Assembly (NCBI GenBank): GCA_014871385.1
Contig: CM026424.1
Span: forward strand, 14,226,892 to 14,290,891
Direction of reading: 5' to 3'
Source: Ceratodon purpureus
Lineage: Eukaryota > Streptophyta > Bryopsida > Pseudoditrichales > Ditrichaceae
DNA length: 64,000 bases
Below are positions 1 through 13,800 of this stretch, one piece after another. Made by a program: the position numbers and the translations under genes. Within the stretch, counting starts at the first letter, position 1. Each line of letters starts with the position of its first letter. A model generated the notes under the pieces. It had not been told where the DNA came from, did not search any database, and saw only the letters and a program-made list of their open reading frames with translations.

Positions 1-1437
1 GACAATCTCGGCCTCGTCCAATTTCATGACAAATACGAGCGGTGCCCCTCTTAACTCTGTGGAAACATGGCGAGTGGATGTGTAAGTCACAGTGAATTGA
101 TAAATAACCCTGCTGACAGCAAACTCTGAAAACAACAGTCTGAGGTGATTACGTTACCTTCTTCCGTGATGCCGTAGAAGATCACCATGCTCCTTTGGAC
201 CACCTCAAGGTCTGTGAATAGGGAATTCTTCTCAGTCAAAACGACTTCCTTTACCATGTCCTCGGACTTCTTGTTCTTCTTAGAACTTGCTGGCAGCGTA
301 AGTCGACCTTCAGCATGGTAGTATTCGCCAATATACTGTGGCAGGTTTGCATTTAACTCCTGCCGAAGCAGTTTCACGTGATAGGGGCTCGGCAAAATAC
401 TCCCGGAGACTCCTTTGTTCAGACCAGCAATGGGATCCTTCACAGATTTGTAGAGAGCACCATATCCCCGATGGGAAACTCCTGCCTGGTCGCAAGCAGC
501 AAGAATTTTGTCCGGTCCAATACTCTTACCAATCGATTTGAGCACATTTTTCGCAATATCTGACTGAACATGTGCCATTGCAGGCTGAGAAGCGAGCGCT
601 ACACCTTCATGCCGTGACAAAATTCGAGCTAGTGCTACTGCAGTGACCAGTCCTATTTTGGGACTCTTTATCCCCCCGAAGTCGAGAGCACTTCCGGTTC
701 TCTCGGTTCCTTTCGACAACAAACTGCACCACATCTCGTTGCAGCACTGTCCGCACAAGCTTCACTCTTGCTTTTGATCCACCTGATCCAGGTTTTAACT
801 CGTGAATCCCTCTGAGAGCCCTCCTCCTATTTCGCCTCTCCATGGGGGTCTCCTTCTCAAAGCTGGCCCTCCGCTGGCAGCGGTCAACGTCTTCTTGGAG
901 ACCCCGCACATGGCGCTCTAATTGCTCCACCCTTTGGGCATGGCAATCACGGACAGCCTGTAATTCAGCTTGCAAATCCGTGCATGTTTTCTCTAACTCA
1001 AGGCAACGCATTCTCCCCAATTGGACATCTTGGGCTGCCCTTGAGTTGCTGGCCAGAGCTTCGCCTCTAAGCTGAAGCACTTCTTCGCTCAACTGTGCCA
1101 ACTGGATCCACGTCTCCTCCTGTATAGGACCATGTACACAATGATCCAGCAGCCTGTGTGTATATCCGCGAAGACCCTGCTCTCCATGACATATGAATTC
1201 AACGAACTCTTTTAGCGACTTGATTGGAGGTGGCTTCCCTGTCATTGGATCAACAGGGTAAATGTCTCCATTGATCCACAAGTCAATGTTCGTGTCTCCA
1301 CGCAACCTCTGTGTTAGAAACGAGCTCCTCATGCACAGCTCCACTTGCGTTGAACCTCGTCTCATGACCGGGGCATAGCGTGTGTCCAGTGCAAAGTGGG
1401 GAATGTACTGATTGCTTCGTTCAGCCCTTGCTGCCAT
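1..1437 (-). CDS. Unrecognised coiled-coil gene, 3' part outside the window
   Basis: Reading leftwards from an ATG at 1437, the first half encodes a hydrophilic protein with a heptad-like Leu/Glu/Gln stretch (about residues 110-190) and a basic patch. The second half (about 700-159) is in another frame and has gene-like composition, with the motif SPKIGLVTAVALARIL. A good GT-AG intron at 157-57 joins it to a third stretch (56-1) reading ELRGAPLVFVMKLDEAEIV, so the gene runs off the left edge. The two halves overlap in different frames around 700; either a small unseen splice or a frame change joins them, so the gene may be damaged. A donor (GGGAAG/GTAAGTT) near 1751 suggests a leader exon upstream. 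I do not recognise the family. The CACTA-type end at 2320-2520 makes a transposon origin possible. Confidence 0.45.
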
Positions 1438-2199
1438 CGTGGACCCGATAGTCGGTAATCTTGATTGAATCTCCCCTGGTCACACTTGGTGATTTGCTGT
1501 TATTCGAGAGAACTTGTTATGATCTTGGGACACCTCCTACACCCAATGAAAAACTAAATTCACAACCTCAAATACTCCGAACCTAATTCGATAGACCTGC
1601 GTGGCATCTACAAGCGCTGTCGACCACGAAACCTACATTGCCTTATGCCGTTGTGGCAGCAAGGGCTAATGAAATCGAAATTCAAATTGCTCAAAAACCC
1701 ACTAGCCCCTGAACACCCCACAAAGGTTTATCGAATTCGGTTAACTTACCTTCCCTTCAAGTACATCAGTTTTCATCTCTTCGTTGAAACCTTGGTCGCC
1801 GACTGAGAACAACCCCTCGCCGCCGTCGCTGCCAGCGGACGCTGCCAAGAAATGAATTGCAATCTCAATTTTGCCCCTCCGATCTGGGGCGCCATCGCCA
1901 CTCGGAATCTTTGGAGCAAATCACATACGATTCTGCGTCCCACAGTGCCAACAACGACTTGCTTGAAGCAGAACAGGGCGCTTCGTTTTCTTGGTGCTGA
2001 ACGGCGTAGAGCCGGTGGCGCCAACCCGCCCAGACCGTTGTGGCAACAACTCGAACAATCCGTGGATCGAGGCAACGGATCGAGGCAGTTCATTAATCGC
2101 CGAGCAATAAATTCCACTCCTTGGCGCTCAACAACCACCGTCCACGCCCTCTCGCCAACGAGGCAAAACCCAGCCACGCAACTCCCGTCCGTCTCCAAA

Positions 2200-2319
2200 A
2201 GGCCGCTTCGGGAGCGTTTCAGACCCCTGCTGACAGCGACAGAGGGGTTTTTGGGCAGGCAGCCCACCTAATCCGGGCTGTCTTACAAGGCCCGTTGGAG
2301 ACCTGATTTTTCCCCTAAT
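2200..2319 (+). repeat. SINE-like 3' tail
   Basis: The stretch ending in ACCTGATTTTTCCCCTAATG closely matches the end of the SINE copy at 25.6-25.85 kb, including the GGCC before it. Only the tail is recognisable; no Pol III box A or B is clear here. It abuts the CACTA-type end that starts at 2320. Confidence 0.4.
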
Positions 2320-2520
2320 GTCCCATAGCAGGTCCCTATTTGAGGTCCCAAAACACTATGGAAACGTAGTATTGGAAACAAAAAATGTCCAATATGACTA
2401 CTAGTCAGATTGTCCGAAGCGACTAAGTCAAAATGACTACAAACACTGTTAATCACATTTTGGTTTATGCCCTATTCGAGTAATAAAACCTAGTCACATT
2501 GGGCTAGATTTGTTGTTGTG
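2320..2520. mobile_element. Decayed terminal fragment of a CACTA transposon
   Basis: About 200 bp align base for base, with scattered substitutions, to the right end of the complete element at 60.6-60.8 kb. Shared blocks include GAGGTCCCAAAACAC, AACAAAAAATGTCC, CTAGTCAGATTGTCC and TCACATTTTGGTTTATGCCC, and the terminus TTGTTGTTGTG stands where the complete copy has TTGTTGTAGTG. The interior lies to the left. The match stops at 2320, so this copy is truncated or internally deleted. The altered terminus suggests it is old and cannot move. Confidence 0.8.
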
Positions 2521-5500
2521 TTTCTTAACATAATTGCATCAAGTAACAAGATCATTTATAAAAAAAATTAGACATGATCTTATCACTATTTAAGTATTAC
2601 TAATAACCTTGTTTTTTTACATACAAAAAAAATCTTATTATTTAATTGATTTATATTTTTAAATAAAAAATTGAGGTAAAAAATGACCTTATTTTAATTA
2701 TCTATGTTAGTAAATATTGGATAGATCAATTCAATTATAGTACGTTCAATTATAGTACGTTCAATTATAGTAGTTCCATTCAATTTTAGTACATCTGGTA
2801 ATCTACTTTCAAGTGTTTGAAAAAATGAGGCATTCAGTAAACAAATCCACTAAGTAGTGCGAACTCAGGACTAAAACACCCAGTTTTGATTGGATAGGGA
2901 TCAAACATCAAACTAGACATTAACTTTTGACACTATAATCAAATTGGGGACTAAACTCAGAAATGCAGCACCAATTGTGATGGTTTTATGAGTTTGGTTT
3001 CCACTTCATCTTGGTGCCTAGTTAGACCTTTTATGGAGTGATTTGGTCCCCAATTTACACATGGTCCTTAGTTTGGTCACTAGTGCATTTGGTCTCCACT
3101 TTGCTCTACCTAGAAGAAAATCAAAAAGTGGACACGAAATGACGAAGTGGTAAACAACTAAGGATCAACTAAGGTCCAAATTGGAGGCTCCTTAGCGGAT
3201 TTCTCAAATATTTTGCCAAAAACATCACAAATGATTTATAATGATTTTAAACAGAGGGCTTATTGTCATTGTGTCCTTTTATAATTATTCTGTCCAATAA
3301 AAATGATGGCTACCGTTTGATTTATTTGCCAAAATTAAAATTTGCAAATCACTTTAGGATTTTTATGCAATCCCTAACTATGATTTAAAATCGATAATAG
3401 ATCTTCGGTACATTATCATAGTAGTTTTCAATTTTCCAAGATTTTGTTATATGAAGGCCTCTACAACAATGTTTCTAGCGGAGAATAAGAAGCCAAAAAA
3501 ATGATATCAATAAAAAAATAAAACATATTATATCTAATGGAACTATGACTTAGTGATATCTAGTGTTAATTACCACCTTCACAAATCATGGTTTTAGTTT
3601 GTTTGTTTATTTGTGTTTTTTAGGTTTGTTTGGATAAACCTCTCTTATTCACAATAGACTTTCTTTAATTTTCATATATTATTTTAGATTTCATAATTTT
3701 CATTTGGGTGTGTGTTAGATCTCTACTTAGAAACAATTTACAAATATTAGAATTATCTTTAAATTCACTTAAAAGATACCATGAATTTTGCTTTATTATG
3801 TTTTTATTTTACTCCAATTTGTTGAAAGGCATAGAAGATCTATGAGGTCTCACTATATATGATTTGTAAGAGCTTGGTGTCCCTAAACTCAAGGAAAACT
3901 AATGCAGTTATCTTCAAAACTAATTTTTGTTATGTTGAAAATTTAGAAACCACAAGATTCTTACACATCCAATATGGAGCGTCTACCAAACTTTTTCACA
4001 TCTATCAACTATTCACAGTGAGCAAATAAGATTATATTCAATCAAAACTCATGATATCTATTTCAAATATTGGATGCTCTTACAAATAACTATATTCTCC
4101 CACACTCTTTGAGAGGGTACGTGAGGGCCTACATGGAAAATTGTGGGGACGGGCACTCCATGGAAGCATACCCTCACCCGGGCAAATTAAATCCAAGGGT
4201 ACTTTCAGGATAACTCTAAAACATGCAAACATTTCTCCCGAAGATCTATGTACTTTTTTGTAGGACCCAATTTCTGCCTCTCATTCTGGCGGAGCATGCT
4301 CAATGCGCCTCACTTTAGGGGCCCAAAGTTTTGAATTGACTGCCTTCTAATCATTTGGACGGTGAAATATACTAGAATTCTGAATTAACAACCATATTAA
4401 AGAGAAAAGAGATAAGGCTGTCGGCTGTGAATTTGTGTGTTTACCTTGAAGGCCGAGTTCATCAATATTATGCGAAAGTAACTAAAAAAGTCAGTGGGAG
4501 CAGTTGCAATTGCTGGGCATCAAAAGATGGGCCATGCAACTATTTCCTGCCCATGTTTAGCGATGAATAGTAGATCAGCCCACAAGGCTTTCATGAAGCT
4601 ACTGAAGTGGTCCAATGGCACTGAGTGTTGTTGGTGATGACAGGGGCTTTGACTCTTGATGAGAAGGTGTGGCCTTCTCTTGTGGCCCTGTAATATTTAG
4701 TCTCAGAGATGGGCTCTATTCCAGGTCAATGAAGTCTAATTACTTACAACCTTAAAAAAAACTGAGATGGGCAAGAAAGCCACTTCCAAGCTCTGGCCCA
4801 CACTGGTCTAATTATACCCAGCCTCATGTGGTCAATCTCTATTGGTACAAACCACGGTTGGAAATTTGCGAAGAACTTAGAATTCACACCTTCGTGAAGG
4901 TGACAAGTACTCTTCACCGTCCACGCACTAAGTTGGTCACATTTTGGAGACTTGGAGTAGCATCATACGAAGACGTTCTTGACTCGTAATGAAGAATGTA
5001 GTACAGAGTCGTTCATACAACAGTGAACTGTGATGATCCAGCTCTTGGCAATTGGGACGAACGTATCTTGTCAGTGAGGAAGTTGTCGATGAAGCTGCAG
5101 ATCATGCAGTAAGTATGAAGTTACTGCCGGTACGTTACAGCTTCGTTTGATCTCATCTCGTCTTCCTTCCAAAATCTATCACCATCGTACCTACCGAGAC
5201 TCAGTTGAAAGTCTGGCCCCTTGCCCCCAGAAAATCAGAGGCATACGGTTCTTTCCGAGTCTGGTCGGTGTGTATGGTTAGTTGGCCTTGGAATCTTCTT
5301 TTGGTTTACGTGGGTTAAAGGGTAAGATAAAGGAAAGGGAAAAATCATGAACGACAGGAGGTACAGAGGATTTAACGACCTGGTGTGTCCAGAAGCGCCT
5401 CGTTTGTTTGTAGACAACGCAGGCCTGAATAAATCGCTTAAATTATCTCCATCTGTGATGATTTTGCAGACATGAACATTGACGGATGAGACGTCTTTGA

Positions 5501-7865
5501 ACTGTAAACGTTGACCATGCATCGCGCTGGTCTCACCCTATTGGTGAACCGTGACGAAGGTTGGAATATGACGACTTGGAATCTAAGTGCAGAACCTAAA
5601 GCTGAAGGTGAAGTAAGACAAACGATACGCACTGCGTATTGAAACAAGCAAAGTTGGGACAAAGGAATGCTCTTAAACAATTGAAATTGAAGACAAAAGG
5701 CATACTGTTAGTTACGGTATTGAAATTTGCGGCAGCAGGGTCCTAAGTGAAGTCGGCATACGGCAAATGAAGACTTTTTGAAGATTTAGCCTGGTTGTCG
5801 CCAGTCAACTGTACATGTGCTGTTCATCTTACACTGTGAATTTTCTAACTACAACGGTGCATGGTTGTTTGGTTTATCAATGATGTAACTTAAACGTAGC
5901 ACTACGCAAACACTTAGGTCACGCTGGTCATCTTGAGCACAGTTACGCATCTCCTGATATATGAACGTTCATTTGATTCAAAAAAATAAAAATAAATTCT
6001 AAGACAGACGCCCTGGATGAAGAGAAAGGACCAGGAGTGATGAGCTCACTGTGCAGGTCCTGAATTCTCGCTACTTCTGTTTGGTCGCAATATTTTGGGC
6101 AGCCCAAGAGAGTTCGGACACAAGTCGTGGAGCAGTGCCCGAGGTTGCTTCGCGGCTGCCCCGGAAGCAATGGTTTGATGTCCACAGAGCCAATCTGTTC
6201 ACGGAAATTAACAGATGGACAGCGTGATCGTGCGTAGGCGTGGCCTATATTCAGCATAGGATGTACGTGGACGATCTACGGCCAAATCTAAGTCCCAAAT
6301 AGGATTCATGCTAAAATTACCGAACCTATGACAATAGCAAAAAATGGGATAATGGGGTGCATTATATTGGTATTGAATATGTATCTTGCGCAGTGTGCTC
6401 CAGACGGTGCACAACACAAGAATTTTAGACGTGGATTAGTGCAAGGAATGAGACTCACCTGGGCGCGGAGTCACACCCAGAGCTTGGCCCCAATCGAAAA
6501 CAGTTCACTGTCAAGTTTCAACAGCAGAAACCAGAGATGAACTGTTCCATGTAAGATCTATCGAAGATTCCACAATGATCGCAGTAAAAGTAAGTTCTGA
6601 ACAATGCGGAGTGCTGAAATAAATCTTCTACTTCGACAGTCCTACTAGACAGAATAATTTGAGCAGTTTTGAAGGGAGGTTCATTACCAGCGCCATGTGA
6701 TTGCTGTCAATCCTCATTATTATGAACGTGGTACACAGGCATGGCCTGCTTGACAACCTCAGGCAGGAACAATCATTCCCGAGCAACAGTCCAGGCAGGT
6801 ACGCTGATGCAGGGACTTATCCTAAACTTGCTGTGTACCCTGTCACCCGAATTCTCAGTCTACAATCGCCGAAACTAGGTAACAGTAATTAGGATTTCTT
6901 TTATAAGATCCCACATCGCGAGCACAGTCAGTGGAATAATGAATTAATGACCCAATGGTTCCAAAGTCTTCAGAATAGAGAAGCACAGCAGGGTCAGCTG
7001 TCACAGTTCGTACTTTTTTGGTGAGGGATTTATCCAGTTTACTGAATCGATACCGAAACATGGAGGCACTTGAGACCATCTCCACAGCCCAGCCGTGTAA
7101 CCTGATTTTATGAGTCCTTCCCGATGCAACAATTGTTACGACGATGTTGCCAAACAAATAGCTCACCTTCAATGACTACTAAATTAATGTTCACCATATG
7201 ATCCATGTAGAAGTTTCCTTCTGCGTCAACAAAGGTACTTAAGTACTCATGAGGTTTTCTACGGCAATGTGAACCCAGTGTTCTCACGGATGGTTTTGGA
7301 TAGTTATCAAGGTATCAAAGTATCAAGGTAGCATGTGCTATCTAGGTCCAGGTGGCCAATTCAATAGCAACACCCGCAAGAGATTCTTGATTCACGCTGG
7401 TCATCTAGACCATAGTTGCTCTTCTCTTCTGCTTTTCGGTGTCAAAAAAATAAATTACAATGCTACCTTTCAACACACAAGCATTCAGATTTCTACACAG
7501 ATAGAGAAAGAAGAGTGTAGGTAGATCCCCAGTCCCAACACAAAAAAAATGACTAAATAAACTTACTGGCAAATGCTCAAGTGCGAGGACTCTCAAATCT
7601 ACGAAAATAACACAAAACCAAACTTCTTACAGATCGTTCAGATAAAAATTACGAACACCAGGCTGAGCCTCTAGTTGCGCCTAAAAGATGCGCCTAAATG
7701 TGCTTGATGGCTCAACTTGAAGATGCTGGACTAAGGGTTCACACACTCGTGAACCCAGTACGACACTTCTAAGTTTGCCCAGGCCTTCAGATCTGATCAA
7801 TCTGTTTCAGTCCTAGTTCAGACATGGACCTTAGTTTACAGATAAGCAAAATGGTTAGGCTTACT
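2521..7865. other. AT-rich intergenic DNA, no supported gene
   Basis: Mostly AT-rich sequence with short unrelated ORFs. A 15-bp unit (TCAATTATAGTACGT) is repeated three times at 2731-2776. A minus-strand stretch at about 7310-7170 reads like an exon (contains FVDAEGNFYMDHMVN and ends at a GAAG/GTGAGC donor), but I could not connect it to neighbours or name it. The short phrase CACGCTGGTCATC occurs at about 5922 and 7396, and again near 26,021, with loosely similar flanks, so it may mark a diverged dispersed repeat. Confidence 0.5.
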
Positions 7866-10800
7866 CTAGCCAGTGTTCCGCATGTTGCTGGCAATGGCTT
7901 TGATGGTCCTGAGCAAAGGTTTCTCCCAGAGGGGTTTCTGCTCCTCCGGCGCTGTTGGGTCCCTCTGACGGCCCAAGAGTATGACCTATCACACAATAAA
8001 TCACCAATCAGAAGAATTATTTAAATTAAAATAGTCTACAAGTTGACGACTTGTTTCCCAAGAATATCTACAACGAAGTATTGTACACGAAATATTGTAT
8101 CATCTTAAGTGAATGGGTCATCCAGGCATTGGTCCTGAACAGGGTGAAGCATAATTTACCATATTTGATGATTATCGAGAAGATGAATTACGTGATTAAA
8201 TCATGAACCTCCATTATCCTTTTCTAATCAATCATTTATTCTTATCAATCACTTACAGTAGTCAAGATAAAAGACCTCATTCAACATAAGGTACAGCGAC
8301 AGACTGTATAAGACCGCATTGTGTAATTTAATACCTGGAGATGGTTGAGGGGATCCAAATACTTTCGTCGAGTGCCAAATGAACTTTCCAAGGACGGATT
8401 GTCCTGAAGCAACTTATTCTGCTGCGAAACCATCAGAAACTGCACACCCATTCCATGCATCTTCGGTGAGAAAATGGAAAGAACTGCACTTTCTAATAAT
8501 GTTAAAGAACATTTACTTTAAAGATGGCTGCATTTCCACCCAGCTCTTAGCCAAGACTAGTGGACACTGCAATGATAACAGCCAGATTCTGCTAACCAAA
8601 GTTTCCTGTTCACGAACCTTTTTCTTAAGCAAATGCAAAACTATCTCAAACACCTGCTAGAGCTCAGACACCAGTACTTTTAAGACATCTATTGAGCAGT
8701 ATTTAGGACTGAAAACTGGAGGAAATGACTATCTTGAATTAATTCTAGCAGAGAAAAAGAAAGAGAGAGATAGTTATAAATATAGCAACTAATCGATCTT
8801 GCGTACTCAATTAACGTGTTTAGTCGGTTATCACCTGGAGGACATACGAGACATACATGTCACAAAAGCAAGGGTAGAAAGATGAGAATCTGTGAAACCT
8901 GAGCCTTGGTGAGACGATACTCTTGCGCAACCAGATCAAACACAAGCTTTTGCGTGATACGATTCCTACATTCAAGAGAAAAACACCAAAGCATGACGAC
9001 CAACTAATTATGACAATGAAAATCTTGCAATCAGGAGAATACGGTAATAACGCTTGCAATACGGTAGTTGGCATTTGAAAGATACATAATCCTAGAGCTG
9101 TGAATCAACAACTCCCTTATCAGAATCCAAGATTTCTGAATATTGATACAACAAAACTGCAGTGCGACGAGGAAAACATGACTGATAATATCTTCTCATT
9201 CAGGACAACAATTTACTAACAATTTACCTTCGAGGATAACTTCAAACTGGGATTGTGGAAAGGTAATATACACTAGTCTGCATTTAGGCTGATTGAAAAA
9301 GCATAGCAAGGCAACAGGTAGAACACGTACGAGCATAACCGAGCGTATTCTTGGGCAATCTCCATTGATGCTTTGAATAGAGACATCTGTCATTGTCCAT
9401 GAAAAAACAACATGAGAGCTTGATATTCCGTCACAAACAGCCAAGAAACGAAAATTCAAGATACCCAGTAAGCTATTATGCTTCACAATTTCAGAGAATA
9501 TCTTCCTATCTAAATGATCGAGTATTCGAACAAATTGAAAAAATTCTAAAGAGCCTAGGAATCCTCAGGGGGACCTTCCAACTTCTGGTGCAGATCACAC
9601 GGTTAGTTCGAAACAACCGGTTCATGAATTGTCCAAGAATATTCAGCAATTAAGACCTCAAATCGAGTAACGAGGGGATATACCTGCACATTCGACAGAA
9701 AAGTGCGAAAGAAGGGCCACTCTTGATACATGGTCTGAAGCTCCTTAATTCTATCTGGTTCATCTCGAGTGTAATTTAAAATGCCGCTGCCTACCCCGTA
9801 CCATGCTGGCAGAGTGTGCCTTGACTGTCCGATACAGATCCAATACAGAACCGTTGTAAGTAGCATGAAAGAAAGTTAGACGTCACAATTTCATATGCAG
9901 CTAAACGTCTCAGATCTCTGTGTATCATCTATAATCAACTCAGTTTTATCGGGTTGATAGATTGCTCACATATCTGAAGAATCTGACCAGGATGAAGCGG
10001 GTCTATACTTAGATTGCTTTCTTCCAATGGAAAAATTTCTTGACTACGCAGCTATTACGGTGCTAGTCTAGAAATACATTTAATGAAGGAATTTTGAAAC
10101 GAAGTGAAGTCATTAAAAAAGGAATGTAATGAATAAGAATTTTAAGAACACTGTCTTGTATATACGTCGTTATTTATACCTGGGCCCAACCAAAGACCCA
10201 AGGAATGGCACGCAATGAAGTCTTGTCTCGAATAGTAGCATTGCGGCGAGCAGGGCGACTGCCAATGTTGATAAGTCCAATCTCATTTACAACAGTTGCT
10301 TGATAGAAATAATCATAAAACCCTTCTGTCTCATCAGTGAGATCACGATACGACTTCTCCGCAGCTGTCGCCAGCTGTTCCATGATAGGGAAGTACTGTT
10401 CAACACAACAGTGCAATTGTCAACAGTTAGCTGACGGTTGTCGGTGACAAATGTAGCATACTGAAAATAAAAGTCTGTCTGAGAAGTCGATGTAACGAAC
10501 CAGTTAACATGCCGCTCCAAATGGGACACAACATAGTCTGACACGCTGAGAGACACTAGAAGAATACCAGATGAAGAAATCTGTCGTTGCTTCCAATAGG
10601 TTCTTCCTATTGTGGAAATGCTATCAAGATTGATGTGTTTTAGTTGAGTATACAAAACTCAAAGACTCACCTTTTCATAGTTACCGCCATGACGAGTTGC
10701 GGGATGACTAGCTTTCAGAAGCCCAGTGATGCCAACCTAACGATTCAACATCACAACCAACATGTTGTCATTGGAACTTAACATGCAATATGTGTGGTGG

Positions 10801-13800
10801 AAGCCCATAGATTCACGAGCCCAGAGAAACCAGGTTATCATGTTACTGCTTTTGATATTCAAAATTACACGGAATACTTGCCGTGAAATTCAAATATACA
10901 CGAGTACCACATGGAATGACATGTGAGACTGTGAGTTAACTTACAGTCAATTCGTATGCAGCTGTTTGTGCATTGCCATAACGATAAGTAATAACTTCCC
11001 CTTGCTCTGTAAACTTGATTTGACCATCCACGCTACCTGGCGGCTGTCTCCATTAAAAAAACCCAATTAAAGGGGAGAATGCTTGATAATGTAGTACTCA
11101 CAATCCAGCAAAATGGATGTAGGAAATTCATCCAAACGAAGCGTGGGGAACTATTCGAGATCATGACGTACAACAGCAAACACATGACCAGCAAGTTCCT
11201 CCATCATTATTAGCATCCTAAGTTTGCAATAAAATGAACTTCAAATAAAGTGGTGACATATAGTCTCAGCATGAATCACCTGCGATAGGATACTCTCATG
11301 CGTCGGGCCGGCTCCACGACCAACAGTGCCACCACGACCATGGAAGATACATGACTTAACCCCTGCCTCCTTAGTGAGTTGCTGAATTACACACTGAGCC
11401 TTGTAGAGATTGTAAGCACTGGCCGTGATGCCTCCATCTTTGCAAGAGTCCGAGTACCCTAGCATTACCTCCTGAAAACACGCTGTTTCTCATGAATCGC
11501 CAACAGATGTAAAACAATTCCTTTTACAGGTATTGGAAAGCTTCAAATCCTTTTTAATATAATCCAAATCTTGTCACCATGGAACCAATTGTCATAGAGA
11601 GGAGCATCGTTGAGGCTGGATGTACACAAACCAAAATACAAAGGTACAACCTGAACACATGTACAACTTGAGGATCCAGTGTCCTTGGTTAGCATTAGGC
11701 TAACTTTACCTGAACACCACCTGAGGCCATTAAGATTGCTTTATAAGTTTCGTTTTTGAATAGTGCTTCTAGGGATCCTGGCATATTCTGCAGACAACAG
11801 ACGAGTTTAATAGTCACCAAACCTGATTATTCACCGTCCTTGGTTCATCATTGAAGATATGCCAGACTAATAGTTTATTTAAAAACATAAGCCTCCATTG
11901 AATTCCATTTGGTGGACTGCAGAAGAAACGAAAAGGACTACGAGTATACGCAACAGAAAAAGTCCAGATTCAGAGGATTGTTCACAGTACCTCCAAATCT
12001 GGTATTGTTTCAAAAAGAGGGGCAACTACCAGTCGTGCACTCCACTCTCCCGAAGATTTTTTCTCTAATAGATTCTTGCACGAAAACCACCCGAGGAACA
12101 ATACCTGTTTCGAGGAAAAGTGAGATGGAAGAGGAATACATCGAAGAAACTGGTTTGAAGACTGTTGCCCAGATCGAGCGAGGACATAGAGGAGTAAAAT
12201 TGTCTAAATAACATATCAATAGTTAAAAAGCTACTTGTAAAAAAACAAAATATAAAGGTTAGGTCGAAAAACATACTTCCATCACATGAGACGCTTGACG
12301 AGTCATGGAAATAACATAAGAGGCGATGGATTTCTGTGAAATATTCTCCATAATATCAGCACAGGCAAAGAAAAGCTCTACTACTTCCCTTGATGGTTCT
12401 GTCATGGTCTTGTATAGTTCCTGGAAAGGTAAAAAACAAAATTTCAACGGTCAATCTTGTTCATAGTGTAAGGGCATGCGCCAACAGGACCGCTTCGATG
12501 GAGGAGTAAACAAACAACAGACGTGAACCTCAATGAATACCCTTGCGAAACTGAATAGGATTCATAAGATCGATAATAAAACTATAGTTTGCGAAGAGTG
12601 AGCATGTGCAAACCTCGACTTTGTCAACTGGAGGTGGAGTTGAAATCACTTCTGCAAGCAAGTTCATACGCTCAGCCTCAGACAGTGAGCTGTAATTACT
12701 ATGTAGCTGTAACAGCCGCATGATCTCGTTCGTTGCCTGACCCAAGAAATTACCCAGCACCAAGCAAGTCCAAGTGAGACTTCTGGCCATATGAAATAAA
12801 TGACCAGCTCCAAATTGAATCATCAATAAATTCACAAAACCAAAGATGAAAAGCAGAGCTCTGCTATGTTTCTCATATACCCAGCATTTTGTAAATGTTC
12901 AAAGAATTTCATTACCTCTGAATGAATTGTTGACTCCTGTCGGACGTCGAGAGCACAACAATAGAAGCCAAATGTTTCAGCCAGCCGGATTAAATCCTTC
13001 AACTTCCTATCCGCCAAGCGAACATCTCCACTTTTGCGCAATGAAGACTGCGTACATGTCGAAAAATATCAAACTGTGGTGCCGGCAAAGGACCCCTAAT
13101 ACTTCCTTGCATCGAGCACTTTGTAAGGAAGACATAATTTTCCAGTAAGGAAGACAGCTCCACACAAGAATACGAAATCAATTTGACGATAGACCAGCTT
13201 AAAATCCACTACAGACAAAAAAGTTCAACAGATTGAAGAATAGTGATTCTACCCAGTACTAATTAATGAACTGGAAATATTTCTTCCAAAACATGTAGGA
13301 AGTGTAGTAAAGAAGGCACCCACATCGATGAGTTTCAAATCTTCTAGAAACTGGACCTCACTGATATAAGCATCCTTCTTCGGGTCCAATCCAGGGATCT
13401 CGTCAATGTTGAACTCAATATCTATAAGCAACTGCAATTCCAGCCAGTCAACAAACAAAATAAGCAATCCAGTCTCTTCAATAATCATAGCGATATATTT
13501 GAATCAACGGTCTTCTTATTAATTGAGTACTAATATTCTTATTATGGTGCTCTCATTTCAAACTGCATTCTTCATAAACCGAGAAATGTTCTTCGTATAT
13601 TTGCAGTTAATATCCAAACATATAACTTATTAGATAATGCAGAAACTCTGACTCTTTGGTTTGCTTAGCTATTAAATTATCAAGCAGATCTTAAGATCTC
13701 ACAATACGTGGTTTACCTTAACTAGGAGCAGGTGCTTTGGGTCAATCTTCTTACGGTTCTGCTTTTAGTCACAACCACGTGTGTTTCATTACCACTTGTT

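Noticed and set aside
1773-2271. Overlapping 139- and 164-residue ORFs on opposite strands
   Set aside because: No motifs; the region probably includes a leader exon and SINE-like tail.
6855-7330. Minus-strand gene between 6.85 and 7.33 kb
   Set aside because: One stretch looks exon-like, but no splice-consistent partner or family was found, so I left it as intergenic.
8440-8600. Extra PEPC exon reading [17 protein letters not shown] on the minus strand
   Set aside because: PEPC alignment is continuous without it, from the exon 8618-8653 to the exon 8335-8421.
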